Source: Datisca glomerata
Taxonomy: Eukaryota > Streptophyta > Magnoliopsida > Cucurbitales > Datiscaceae
Assembly: GCA_003255025.1 (NCBI GenBank)
Contig: QANY01002375.1
Span: forward strand, 1,054,001-1,118,000
Reading direction: 5' to 3'
Length of the DNA: 64,000 nt
A program made the position numbers and the translations under genes. The notes below the pieces were generated by a model that made no database searches, was not told the origin of the DNA, and worked only from the letters and a program-made list of their open reading frames with translations. Position 1 is the first letter of the stretch. The number at the start of each line of letters is the position of its first letter. Below, one piece after another: positions 10,265 to 20,862 of the stretch.

Positions 10265-10955
10265 AACACTGTAGGTTCAGCGAGATCAGATACCAAAATA
10301 ACTTACACTGAGCACGTCTATCAACGTTTAACAGGGGTCAACGGTCTTAACGCAATCTCTGTTCAACAGACCTTACCCAGACGCGACTTGGGTGACGTCC
10401 CACTCAGTGTTCATTGATTGGTTCCTAATCTTATTGTAGTACAGTGAGTACTTCCTCAACCATAACAGATACATATTGAGTGCCATGGGCTAGCAAGTGG
10501 ATCATGATTAGTAGAGTTTATAGCCATGGTTATATACGGCTTATATTAATACATACATGGTCTCATGAACAGATAAAATGAGGAAGAAGAAGGAACTTAC
10601 TGTAAGGGAGCACTGGCGCTCCTGGTGACAACGTGATATGTGCAGGTGTGAGCAGATCAGAAATAAGAGAGAGGAGAGAGAGAGAGGGTAAGGCAAACCT
10701 AAGAGCTCAACACATGAGCATTCTATTGCACAAGAAAGAAAACTTCTATTTCACATGCAAGAGAAGTTCTATTTCACATGCCAGAGAAGTTCTGCTCTCA
10801 ACAAGGGTGAGAGGCCCTTTTATAATACAGAAGTCAGTTAACTAGAGTACACTTCGTAGATAAGAAGTAACTTAACTTAAGCTAAAAGTAACTATACCAC
10901 AGTATTCTATGCTTTAATAATTACATAACATAGAGTGGCGTGCTAAGCATCGTCC
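10264..10955 (-). promoter_or_regulatory. Pararetrovirus intergenic region, copy 2
   Basis: Near-identical repeat of 7638-8327 (offset 2626 at the left end, 2628 at the right because a GA run is 2 bp longer). It includes the same minus-strand TATAAAAGG promoter (about 10817-10827). At its left end the sequence runs straight into the protease active site of the segment below, so the viral order intergenic-movement protein-coat-protease has been shortened to intergenic-protease. Confidence 0.65.
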
Positions 10956-11202
10956 ATCGAGAGCTAACTCATGAAGTTTTCTTTTGAATTTAGAACGGCA
11001 TTTGTTGGCAAAGTGTCCAATTAAGCCACACTTATAACAAATGGCTTTGATTTTGCTGTTATGAAACTTCTGATGTGGTGGAGGTTTATATTTGGATTCT
11101 TTATGTCTAAATTTCTTTTTGGAAAAGTATTTTTTATGCAATTTATGATGCTTCGAGGAAATCCTAGGAGGCTTAGATGAAGAAGAATTGGTTGGATATT
11201 GG
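10956..11202 (-). pseudogene. Pararetrovirus coat protein C-terminus, copy 2 (truncated at an N)
   Basis: Same zinc knuckle and basic region as copy 1, ending at a single ambiguous base (N, 11203). Past the N the text restarts with GCGTGCTAAGCATCGTCCA, a repeat of 10940-10958, and then diverges. The join may be an assembly closure across a repeat. The true upstream neighbour is therefore uncertain. Confidence 0.75.
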
Positions 11203-11203
11203 N

Positions 11204-11351
11204 GCGTGCTAAGCATCGTCCACGTGTTCGGATGTGAGAGCATGACTGTAGAATTCTTTGTCTGCTACTGTTTGTGTCGGACAGCTAAGGGAGTTACTGT
11301 AGAACCCTTTGTCTGCTACTGTTTGTATGTAGGACAGCTCATCAGATAGGC
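11204..11351. repeat. Spacer with a ~43 bp imperfect direct repeat
   Basis: Two copies of GACTGTAGAATTCTTTGTCTG / TACTGTAGAACCCTTTGTCTG, each followed by CTACTGTTTGTRTNGGACAGCT, at about 11244-11286 and 11295-11339. On the minus strand this is just downstream of the middle-domain ORF and looks like viral noncoding DNA. Confidence 0.6.
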
Positions 11352-12380
11352 TTAGTGGAGTTTGCCTTTCCCTTTCTGGTCTTTGTCTTTGTCGAGCTGG
11401 TCAGAGATGATTGCGGCTAAGGAATCCCAGAAGTCAGCAATTGTAGGCTCTGGTGGGTCTTCTGTAGTTGTCAAGTCTGGTATGTCATCCTTGGGGTCTT
11501 GGCTCTCGCCAGCAAGGATGCTGAAAGTATTATGTTGACTGATGTCCAGACTGAGATCAGTGATGGCAGGAGGAGGTGATATGGATAATGGTCTTGATGG
11601 ACTTGGATTGGTACTGGTCGTGGCCATTGATGTTGTGTCAGAACCAAAAACATGAAGGAATTGGTTTTTAACAAAGGCCATGGTTTTAACAGCTAATTCT
11701 TGTTCACTAATGTGAGGAAATTGCGGTTTAAGCAGGTTTTGAGCATTTAGGAAAGGGTTGCTCGTTGGTTCTGGTACAGGTTTAGGAATGGATTCATAAC
11801 ATGCTTGGGCATGGGTTTTGATGAGTTTAATTAATTCGGGTATGTGGGGGTTCATACCTTTGTCCCACCATTTAGTCCAAAAGATACGTTTTAACACAGG
11901 TATACCATTCTGGTATTCACATTTCAGATCCCATTTCCATATCCATGGGATGTTAAATTGGATGATAAAATATATCCAGGCTTTGGAGACAGTTCTATTT
12001 TTCTGGAAAATGGCATATTGGGAATGCCACTCTTTAAATTTAGCTTTTAAAATTTCTGGTATAGTCTCAAAGGTAATACCAAATTTATCCCACCAAAGGA
12101 GGAACCAGTTTGGTAATCCTGTGTCTAATACTTCAGGACAAATACGGATAAACCATGTATGGTTTCTTATCGGGTTTTGATAATAAAATGTATTGGTAAA
12201 AGATTCAATATAATCCCAATAACTGTATTTAATTGTTTTCTGGTATATTTTCATTATTTTGGTAGTATGAGGATGTAAACCCCATTGATTAATGAAAATA
12301 AAATTGCGGATGACAGCCTTACTAAAAGTAATTGGGCTGGTATTTCGGTTTGAATCATGGAAAGTATGTCTAATTTCCAT
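11352..12380 (-). CDS. Pararetrovirus middle domain between movement and coat protein (342 aa)
   Basis: An open 342-codon minus-strand frame. The N-terminal two thirds are rich in Trp and aromatic residues (IRNFIFINQWGLHP, TIKYSYWDYIESFTN, LPNWFLLWWDKFG, FWTKWWDKG). This resembles the region that follows the movement protein in polyproteins of endogenous plant pararetroviruses. The C-terminal third is Pro/Ser/Thr- and Asp/Glu-rich. A TAA stop ends it. Coding identity runs upstream past the ATG toward the TA tract at 12408 (the codons before it read VVQSESM), so the ORF is the tail of a longer viral frame. It is intact in this piece, but its neighbours are not, so expression as virus protein is unlikely. 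Confidence 0.7.
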   Translation of the reverse strand: MEIRHTFHDSNRNTSPITFSKAVIRNFIFINQWGLHPHTTKIMKIYQKTIKYSYWDYIESFTNTFYYQNPIRNHTWFIRICPEVLDTGLPNWFLLWWDKFGITFETIPEILKAKFKEWHSQYAIFQKNRTVSKAWIYFIIQFNIPWIWKWDLKCEYQNGIPVLKRIFWTKWWDKGMNPHIPELIKLIKTHAQACYESIPKPVPEPTSNPFLNAQNLLKPQFPHISEQELAVKTMAFVKNQFLHVFGSDTTSMATTSTNPSPSRPLSISPPPAITDLSLDISQHNTFSILAGESQDPKDDIPDLTTTEDPPEPTIADFWDSLAAIISDQLDKDKDQKGKGKLH

Positions 12381-12404
12381 GCTTTCAGATTGAACTACTA
12401 TAGC

Positions 12405-12432
12405 CTCATATATATATATATATATATATCTA
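12405..12432. repeat. (TA)n joint between opposed viral halves
   Basis: A short ATATATAT tract. To its left the viral pieces read on minus, to its right on plus. Neither half continues the other's reading frame, so this is a join of separate viral segments in a TA tract and not part of the virus. Confidence 0.8.
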
Positions 12433-12435
12433 TAG

Positions 12436-14187
12436 TGTTCAAACCTGGTTGGATACTGTTGTAAACAGAATGATAATACGGATCATCAGATCTGCAGATT
12501 CCTGGTCAATGGTTTCACAGGAATACTGAAAGGCTGGTGGGACAATTGTCTCACTGAAAGTCAACGCCAAGAAATCTTAGACTCTTTCAAAATTCATATT
12601 GACCCAATTACTGGTACTCATACCAGAACTGAATATGCCTGTTATACCCTGGCCCAATCCATTATTCACCATTTCCTTGGCCCAGGAATTGTCAATACTG
12701 ATAGACACCGGGAACTACTCCAAAACCTGCGATGCCCTTCTCTGACTCACTTCAGATGGTATAAAGATGTCTTTCTTATGAAAGTCATGCAGAGAAGTGA
12801 TGCAAAAAATGAACATTGGAAGGCAAAGTTCATTGATGGCCTCCCAAGTCTTTTTGCTGAAAGAGTAAGAAGAAAACTCCGAGATAAGCATGATCAAATG
12901 GACATTCCTTATGATCAATACACTTATGGACATCTCATTGCCCTAGTAATAGAAGAAGGACTAGGATTATGCAATGATATGAAACTTCAACATATGATGA
13001 AGAACCAGAATCTTGACAACAGAAAAGAATTAGGTGAATTCTGTGATCAATTTGCCTATGATACTAAAATCCAATATCCAACCAATTCTTCTTCATCTAA
13101 GCCTCCTAGGATTTCCTCGAAGCATCATAAATCGCATAAAAAATACTTTTCCAAAAAGAAATTTAGACATAAAGAATCCAAATATAAACCTCCACCACAT
13201 CAGAAGTTTCATAACAGCAAAATCAAAGCCATTTGTTATAAGTGTGGCTTAACTGGACACTTTGCCAACAAATGCCGTTCTAAATTCAAAAGAAAACTTC
13301 ATGAGTTAGCTCTCGATGAAGAAACTCAACAAAAGATTCTGAACTGCCTCTCTGAAGACAATTCTATTACCAATTCAGATGATGATGTTGCATATATTTC
13401 TCCATCTGAATCTGATTCTTCTGTCATATCTGAACAACCTGATCAACCTTGCTGCAGCTCTAAGAACTGTAATGCCATAACTGAAACCAATTATTGGAAG
13501 GTAATAGTTGAGATGAACGGTTTAGATCTGAAAGGACCAGGTCTAAATGTTTTAACTGACACTCAACGATCTCTTCTTGCCACAGCTGACCAAATTACTG
13601 ATCCAGAAATGAAACTCAAGTTTTTAGAAACTTGTTACAAAGAATATTCCACTCTTGAGATCAAACCTGTAGAAAATTACAGTATGAAAGAATTATTAAA
13701 CCGAATACAACATGAGTATATACCTCATAAATCTGTAACCATTTCTGATCTGAAAATGGAGATTAATATTATAAAATATGACATCCAGCAGTTAAAAACT
13801 GCACATCAAATCTTTTCTCACGAGTTAAATCTCTTCAAACAGTCTACAGCCAAAGGGAAAGCCCCTGTAATCTTCCCAGATCTGCCTTCAACAGATCTGC
13901 CTTCACTAGATCAGCCAGGTCAAAGTCAAAGTCAACCTTTGACTTCACCAGATCAGCCACCTCAAAGTCAAAGTCAAACTTTGACTTTCTCATATCAGAC
14001 TTGTCAGATCTCACCAGATCAGAAAAAAGAAAATAATCCGTATCTCTTCCTTCTTAACCAGGTAACTTTTCAGAAATGGTATATTAAGATTACCTTAGTA
14101 ATCAAACCTGATTTCCTCATGACTGACGCCGTTGTCTTAGTAGATAGTGGTGCAGATATGAATTGTGGTCTGGGTGACGTCTATTGA
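12436..14187 (+). pseudogene. Pararetrovirus coat protein, linker and protease start
   Basis: One open + frame from about 12436, past a stop at 12431, to 14187. It begins in the coat protein core (FTGILKGWWDN near 12520, HRELLQNLRC at 12710), passes the basic region and zinc knuckle CYKCGLTGHFANKC (about 13231-13272), then an Asp/Ser-rich linker, a helical stretch (about 13700-13840), a run of degenerate SQSQP(L/T) repeats (13920-14000), and the protease start with active-site DSGA near 14143-14154. At 14166 it breaks off into intergenic DNA (GGTCTGGGTGACGTC) and stops. The coat N-terminus, most of the protease and all of RT are missing in this copy. Confidence 0.85.
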
Positions 14188-14406
14188 GCAGAGATTGCAT
14201 TAAGACCGTTGACCCCTGTAAAACGTTGACAGACGTGCTCAGTGTAAGTTATTTTGGTATCTGATCTCGCTGAACCTACAATGTTTTACCTCCTCACTGT
14301 ATAGGTGCGTGTTGCCTAGCCCGTGTTGGTATCAAAGCCATAATTAGTCTTGGTTATAGTACTGTTTATATCCTTTTATATTAAGCATACATGGTCACAC
14401 ACACAC
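14167..14406 (+). promoter_or_regulatory. Pararetrovirus intergenic region, copy 3, with tRNA-Met primer site
   Basis: The first ~120 bp match the distal part of copies 1 and 2 (TGAGCAGAGATTG, GTTGACCCCTGTAAAACG, TTTTGGTATCTGATCTCGC). It then runs into TGGTATCAAAGCCA at 14327-14340, one base off the usual caulimovirid primer binding site TGGTATCAGAGCC, which pairs with the initiator methionine tRNA. The movement protein ATG follows about 67 bp downstream. This is the only copy in which the primer site is preserved. Confidence 0.75.
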
Positions 14407-15330
14407 ATGTCTGAACTAAGCTCTGCATCTATACAATCCGTAGCTAATACTGTAGCCTCCACCTCTGAGGTAACTGAATTAATTGCATATCAAGATGTAA
14501 AAGAAGCCTTAGATAAATGGACAATCCCTAAGGTTAAACCTGACACAATTTATAAAATTGGAACCTTTGATTTCACTAGCCATAAAATCATTAAAACATT
14601 TGAATATGCCATTCCATTACAGCATAATGATGATGTTTTATATCTGTTACATTTGCATGATTTATATCCCTTCATGCAAAAATATAAATATGTGCATATA
14701 GGATTAGTGCAAATTGCATTAAAACCTTTAACTCTGTTAGGATAGAACACCAGCATACAATGCACCCTTAGAGATGGTAGGTGTCTGAACTGGAAAGCTT
14801 CCCTTATGGGAGCCATAGAGACTAGTTTATCACCTATTTATTTTAATATTTATCCAAATTTAAGTATTGCTTTATCTGACAGCAATCTAGCTAAAGTACT
14901 TGAACTTAGAGTTCAATCGCATGGCTATAATTATCTACCAGGATCATCTCCCTTTGCTATCCTCTTTAGGATTCATCTTAAAGTTTTGACAACCTTGAAT
15001 CCTTATACCAGAAAGCAAAGTGAACAAGGACATACTGTCCTTATAGATACTAATCTATTCAACAGCCAAGTGGTTGTTCCTCGCATGATTCCCTGGTCTG
15101 ACATCACCTTTCCTGACACCTGGCAAATTCCCCAGGCTGTCCCTACCAAACCTGTCATCAGACAATCTCTTGATGATGTCATCCAAACTCAATGTGGCAA
15201 TGTATACCTTCGTTTTCAACGACCACCTCTGCCTCTGACCAGAAGTTCTTCTAGTCTTAGTCGCCAAACTGTACCCTATTATCAAGTGGATCTCCCCGAA
15301 TCTTCTCGGGCCTCTTTCACTGAACCCTAT
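14407..15330 (+). pseudogene. Pararetrovirus movement protein (one premature stop)
   Basis: The frame from ATG 14407 to the TA tract encodes a 30K-superfamily-like cell-to-cell movement protein: VHIGLVQIALKPLTLLG near 14690-14742, and after the stop CTLRDGRCLNW, SPIYFNIYPNLSIALSD and VLIDTNLF. A single in-frame TAG at 14743-14745 interrupts an otherwise continuous frame. The C-terminus is cut by the TA tract at about 15331. The position directly after the primer binding site is the normal first gene of a caulimovirid genome. Confidence 0.8.
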
Positions 15331-15513
15331 ATATATATATATATCAAAACCCTAAATAATCGAACCGATTACAACTAATCAAACCAAAATCATTATTGTT
15401 CCACTTACCCGTTTGGTTCGATTTAATTACTTAGATAACTGATGAATTCAGTTTGATTATAAAAATAACCTACTAACCGATTGAACCGAACCGTGCACAC
15501 CTCTAGGTTAAAT

Positions 15514-16740
15514 AAAAATACTGAAAACGTTAAGTTCATGTTAAGTTTAAACTTTGAAACATTGTTAATTTACTACACAAACTTTTAGATGAGTGTAATT
15601 ACTTTATCAACTTTCAAAACAGGTAAAATTGATCATCTAAAACTTAGGGAGAAATCCATAAATGGCCATTTTGGGTCATCTATGCAACAAAATAGCCGGT
15701 AATTTTTTTAAATGGTCGGTGGCCCCCACATTGATAGTGGCGCAATGGCCATTTTCTAAAATTTTCCAACGAAAAATCACGGGCAATTCTTTTTTTTTTT
15801 TCGCGTTGGTAGTGTGCATCAGTACTACATGCGATACTACGCATCTCTATTATAATATGGCGTTGTGCGATTTGTTATACACATATTTAAAATTACTTAA
15901 TTGCAACCCCTAAATAATTTATTGACATCTAGTAAAAAATAAATAGATGAAATTTTATTTATAACACCAAATAAATAATTTATTGATATTTCATTGTTGA
16001 AATAATTTATTTATAACTTCGCATGAGGTAAATAGTTTAATACACCTCGATGTTAAAAATAAATGGATTTCTTGTTTTATAATTAATATATTGATAAGTA
16101 ATTTATTAAGTTGATTAGTATTGGTATTTTTGCTAAAAAAAGCTATGCGGCCATCTTTTTACAATGGGGTTCTAAAAATTGTGAATCATGTAACTTCCAC
16201 TAAAACTTATTTCTTTTTTCCTAAGTTCCGGCTACTCTCTCTTCTTCTTCACTTTTCATATTGGTTTTCTCTTCACTTCTCGCTGTCCTTCATCTATTCC
16301 TTCCTCTCCTTCTTCTTCTCTCTGGTCTTTGGTCGGAAGCTTACTATTGAAATTCTGAAATTTTTCTCATCACCCAAACTTTCTCCTGAGCCAAACAGAA
16401 GCATAACCCACAACCATGATCCCAAAAACACAAGGGAGAGAGAGAATAGAAGAGGAAGAGGAGACAGAAATTTTCATCTTCCGAAATTATTGTAGGATTA
16501 ACTAAATGCAAGAAAATCTCACCATAAAATACAGGATGCATAAGTAGGTGTGTGTGTATAGAAACAAAAACCAAAAGAAGCAGAGAAAAAATAGAAATAA
16601 TAATGGGAGAAACAACTGAACAAGAAAAATGAGGCATAAAGATAACAAATAGGAAGAGAGGAGAAAGAGAGAGTAATGAACATTAGAAAGATTGACGGAA
16701 ATAAGTCATGGAGTATCAAGTTTGCCTATTCTTAAAGTTA
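15514..16740. other. AT-rich intergenic DNA with a possible short dispersed repeat
   Basis: At 15655-15790 the text AAATGGCCATTTTGGGTCATC ... GTGGCGCAATGGCCATTTTC has the look of a short plant dispersed repeat, with CAATGGCCATTTTC partly repeating its own start. From 16200 to 16720 there are pyrimidine-rich and AG-rich stretches with weak ORFs of low complexity. No gene is recognised. Confidence 0.3.
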
Positions 16741-18720
16741 ATAAAATAACTAGTGATAAGTCAGTGCTACGCCCGGAATTTAGGTAGAATTAACTTTATA
16801 AAATTACTTATAACAATTTTTTTAATGAAAAAGTCGTTTAAAAATTGAGTGAAATAGTAAGTAATTTAATAAAAACAAATTTACTATTTAAAAGGAGTTA
16901 AAGTGAGAAAAATTATATATATAAAAAAGATGATATGAAAAAGTGTAATCATGTAAAACATTCCTTTGATGATAAATGATTTAGTTAATATCATTCAATA
17001 AATATAAAATCTAAAACATCTCTTTAATAAATTGATTCATTTGATACTTTATTTTAAAATAAAATAACTGAACTGAAATTTTAATAACTAAAACTTCAAA
17101 AAACAATAAATTTACGTAAGAATAAAAAAAGTGATTTAGTAATTTATTTTACTTATCTAATTAATCGTTTTACATCAAAACTAAAATAATAAAATTTGAA
17201 AAATGAAAATCTGTAACCAATCTAACTCATTATAAAATCAAGTAAATATAATCAATATTAACTCCTTATAAAGTAGGCAATAAACAAATTGATCCATAGA
17301 GTCAAGAAAATGATGTACCATTATGCTAATAAATTCATTATTAATTTTAGAAAACGAAAAGTCGTTAATGTAATGAATATAACCACAAACACACCATAAA
17401 TGATGAGAAATAGACTTGTTAATTAAATTGGTTGCTCATAAAAACTATAAAATGGAAAGTTGTTGATTTATGTAACATTAGCTATAAAAGGTACATAATC
17501 AAGTGATGAAATAATGACCTATAACATTAATTATCTTGCCATATGAATATCGTAATATGAATTAAAATTTATTTTTAAATTAACTATTAATGACACAAAT
17601 TGTTTTGATCAAAATCTGATATATCAATGATTTAATTTAAAAATCAACATGCAGCCAATCATAAAACTCCATATGAAAATTTATTTTACTTAATATATAC
17701 GCATACACATGTGAATTATCTAGAAAAACAATAATGGGGTAGATATTTTTTCAAACTATTATAGAACAATTATTATGCATGTTTAAAGGAAAAATACACA
17801 AAAAAAATGGTAACTGAAAATCATCTAAAATTCACCTTTTCTACTACATAAACCAAACAAACAAACTATCTATCTCATACTAAAAACACGTTTATCCATG
17901 CTAGGGAAGATTTTTGTTTAAGAAAATTGATTTTAGGGAAGATTTTTGTTTTTAAAAAAATGATTGTTGGCCAAATTATACATTATATCTAATAAACCAT
18001 GAAGCAATCCAAAAAACAAAAAACAATTGATCTATCCATACCTGAATATCAATATTAGGAATTTTTTGTTTAATTCCAAAAAACAAAAAAACAATTGATC
18101 TATCCCTACTGGAAAATCAATATTAGGAAATATTTGCTCAAAAAATTTATTTTAAAAGTAGTAAAAGTAATATGTAGAAGAAGAACTAAATTATCCAATG
18201 CTAGAATCTCATGATGATCATCATGAGATTCAGAAATAGAATGAATGAAATATAGTTAGATGCAAGTGAAATTTCTACGGGATGTGATTCGGCTATATAA
18301 TGTTTGAAAGGGTGAATCTCTTGGTGAAATTAATGGTAATGAATGAGGGTATAAGAAGTGTTGGCTTCATGGGTGGAGTTAATGTTGGAATGGTATACTA
18401 ATGGACATTTAATTGATATGGAAATATATATTTAGGAAATGGAGGAAATCAAAGGGTTTAGAGAATTAAAAAAATGTATATGATACTAGAGATACCTTAC
18501 TCAATAAAAATTATTAATAGAAAAAATAATATAATTTTTACAAATCAATCTACTTTAAGTTTCATATTTAAAAACGTAAAAAGAACTTGTCTTTATTTTG
18601 ATATTTATGAACATGAATAAGTATTTAATTTTAGAATTAAAGAGGGAATATTTGTTAAAGAATTTATATGTAACGTTTGAATTCTTAACCTATAGCAATA
18701 ACACATTAATTAATTGTCAA
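16741..18720. other. Very AT-rich intergenic DNA
   Basis: No ORF of note and no recognisable element. A segment around GTCAGTGCTACGCCCGGAA (16760-16780) has the GTGCTACGCACGG-like wording often met in plant Helitron-type repeats, but I could not define ends. A short local duplication, CAAAAAACAAAAAACAATTGATCTATCC, occurs near 18010-18038 and again near 18076-18105. Confidence 0.4.
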
Positions 18721-18744
18721 TTAATAATCTATATATATACATAA

Positions 18745-18791
18745 AGTTGGGTATGGACACCTCTCATTGTGACATGTGTCCATACCCAACT
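18745..18791. repeat. Perfect 16 bp stem hairpin next to TCTATATATATA
   Basis: AGTTGGGTATGGACAC (18745-18760) and its exact reverse complement GTGTCCATACCCAACT (18776-18791) flank a 15-base loop. It is preceded by TCTATATATATACAT at 18728. TC-start, TA-rich ends with ACAYGTGTC-containing palindromes are seen at 5' ends of plant Helitrons, but no matching CTRR 3' end was found, so the assignment stays open. Confidence 0.6.
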
Positions 18792-19387
18792 ATGCCATGT
18801 GTTATAATAAAATTAAATTTATTATAATAATTTAATATTTCAAATAATTAATTTGGACTTCACCTTAATCCATAATAAAATTGATAATTAATATTTACAA
18901 CTATCTTTGATAATTAAATATTTTACCTAGAGAAGCTAAGGACTCAAACTTGCGTATGTTAGTTTGTAAAATATGAAAAGTTTTGGCTTGTAAGATATGA
19001 AAGGTTTTATACAAATAAAAAAAATTTATAAGAAAAGTAAACAATACAATTTGTATTATCCTTAAGTTAAAAAATCTAAACTCTACTTTATGTTAGTTTT
19101 GAATTTATATAATCTAATTTGATTTTGTTATATTATTTCCAGTCTTATTTTTATTTCAACATTTTTATAGATTAAATTATCTGTTTAAGTTTGAAAATAT
19201 TGTAAATACTAAAAGTCATAAAATTTAATTGTGCCCCAGAAGCCTCTACAAATCCCTACACCAATGTAGCTGTTCATCCATTTTCACAAGCGTATGTTTA
19301 GTTTCTTTACTTCCCTTTTCAATTTGCTTGGATTAATGTTGTAAAAAAAATCACTACATGCAAGTTGTTCTTTTGAAAAAATAATTA

Positions 19388-19490
19388 ATATATATATTTA
19401 TAGTTGAGTATAGATACTTAAAATTGTGCTTAGGCATCATATCTAAGTATGCACCAACTGCCACAATATGCCATACTCAACCTTAATTAT
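19388..19490. repeat. Degenerate relative of the 18745 hairpin
   Basis: TATATATATTTATAGTTGAGTAT at 19388 and ATACTCAACC near 19477 repeat the outline of the previous hairpin (TA-rich lead, then AGTTGRGTAT, then ATACYCAAC), with extra inverted words inside (GCTTAGGCATCATATCTAAGTATGC). It looks like an older copy of the same repeat type. Confidence 0.4.
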
Positions 19491-19928
19491 ATTAATTATT
19501 ATATATACTTATTATATATTTCTTAAACAAACAAATTATAGTGGTAAAAGTGAAAAATAACTAATTTATTGAATGAGTTAGTAAATAATGATTACTAAAA
19601 AATTAATATTTTTAAATAATGTTATAACCGCAACTAATAAATGTATTTTCATTCAAAAATGAAATAACTACAATAACAATTTTTCTACGTTTAATTGAAT
19701 ATAATTGTAGACTATTAACTTTTTGCTATTCTTCCTTCCATTATGTTTAATAAGGAACTTGATGGGTTAAGCACTGTGGCTTAAGAGGAAAATGAAGAAG
19801 GCCAAAAACAAATTTCAATCAACATAAACAGTCAATTCGATTATGAAAAATTCTTGTTATCAATGCATAGTACACAACTTGAATTATTTCATATTCTCTA
19901 AAATTCTCAACAAATAGAAAATAATTAT

Positions 19929-20418
19929 TGTGCCTCTTTAGAATATGGAGAAAAGTAGAATGAGAGAGAATGGTAACTCGAGACAAATTATATTTTTATT
20001 TAATTTTGTGTGTCCTTCGAGGTGATGTTCCCCTCTATTTATACATGAGAATTGTTATTTAATTTCCGAAACACTCTCTACCCGATACACTTTATTCAGA
20101 GGATTTGAGAAGGTAACGTCGCTGGGAATATTCTGGAACATTGATTTGTTGTAACTGCTTTATCTTGTTCATTCATCTTTGCCTATTGACGGCGATTAAC
20201 TTGACCTGTCTCTTTCCTACTGATTGGTTAAAAGTCTGACATGTAGCTGCCACATAACATAGGTACTGTACATTGGCCCCCGTTACACTTAATGAAGTGT
20301 TGTTGTTGATGTGTAATGTAATAATTGCCTATCGACGGCTATTAACTTGATCTGCCTCTTTCCTATTGATTGGTTAAAAGTCTGCCAAGTAGCTGTCACA
20401 TAACATATGTATTGTACA
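19929..20418 (-). mobile_element. 3' LTR of the minus-strand Tat element (with internal duplication)
   Basis: Shares GAGACAA..TT, TTGTGTGTCCTT, ATGTTCCCCTC.ATTTATAC, GAATTGTTATTTAATTTC.GAAACACTCTCTA and TGATTGGTTAA.AGTCTG.CATGTAGCTGCCA with the LTR at 31430-31781, in the same orientation. Read on minus, the LTR starts TGTACA. The inner edge occurs twice (20267-20272 and 20413-20418) because about 147 bp is tandemly duplicated. On the minus strand each copy is preceded by GGGGGCCAA, a plausible polypurine tract. Confidence 0.75.
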
Positions 20419-20862
20419 TTGGCCCCCGTTACACTTAATGAAGCGTGGTCGTTGATGTGTAATGTAATAATTATCTTGTAATAATTTTCATCACTTCATT
20501 TCCCTAGAACATTAAAGTGTTCACAGCTCAGGTTAACGTGCACTCCGACTTCAATGCTCATGTCAATGTAAGTGGCATCGGCTGGGTAATGATTATACAT
20601 GTCACGTCCGTTCAAATATCGCTCGTTCAGTTCTCATTCAGCTTCACAATGCCATTTCTATCAAGTATTTTCGCCTCGTCACTTCTCTCACATCATCACA
20701 TCCTTTATTATGTCTTTCAACCGAACTCTTATTTACGTCTATTCCCTATTTAAACTCCTTGTTCTTATTCTCCATTCACTTTCCATCATTTTTGTAAGTG
20801 CTCTTCTCTCTTTATATTTTTTTTTCCCTCTGCATCTTCTTCTTCTTTGCTTTTTTGATTAA

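Larger units (their letters stand above)
7354..15513. mobile_element. hAT-like non-autonomous element, split by pararetrovirus DNA
   Basis: Termini are a perfect 12 bp inverted repeat, TAGAGGTGTGCA at 7362-7373 and TGCACACCTCTA at 15494-15505, flanked by a perfect 8 bp direct repeat GGTTAAAT (7354-7361 and 15506-15513). An 8 bp target duplication and TAGRGGTG ends are hAT hallmarks. The element's own sequence is only about 270 bp on the left (7362-7637) and 170 bp on the right (15332-15505), both rich in CCGAACC/GGTTCGG words and sharing ATATCAAAACCCT next to the TA tract. Everything between is viral. The original element was thus a short MITE with a central (TA)n tract. Confidence 0.85.
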
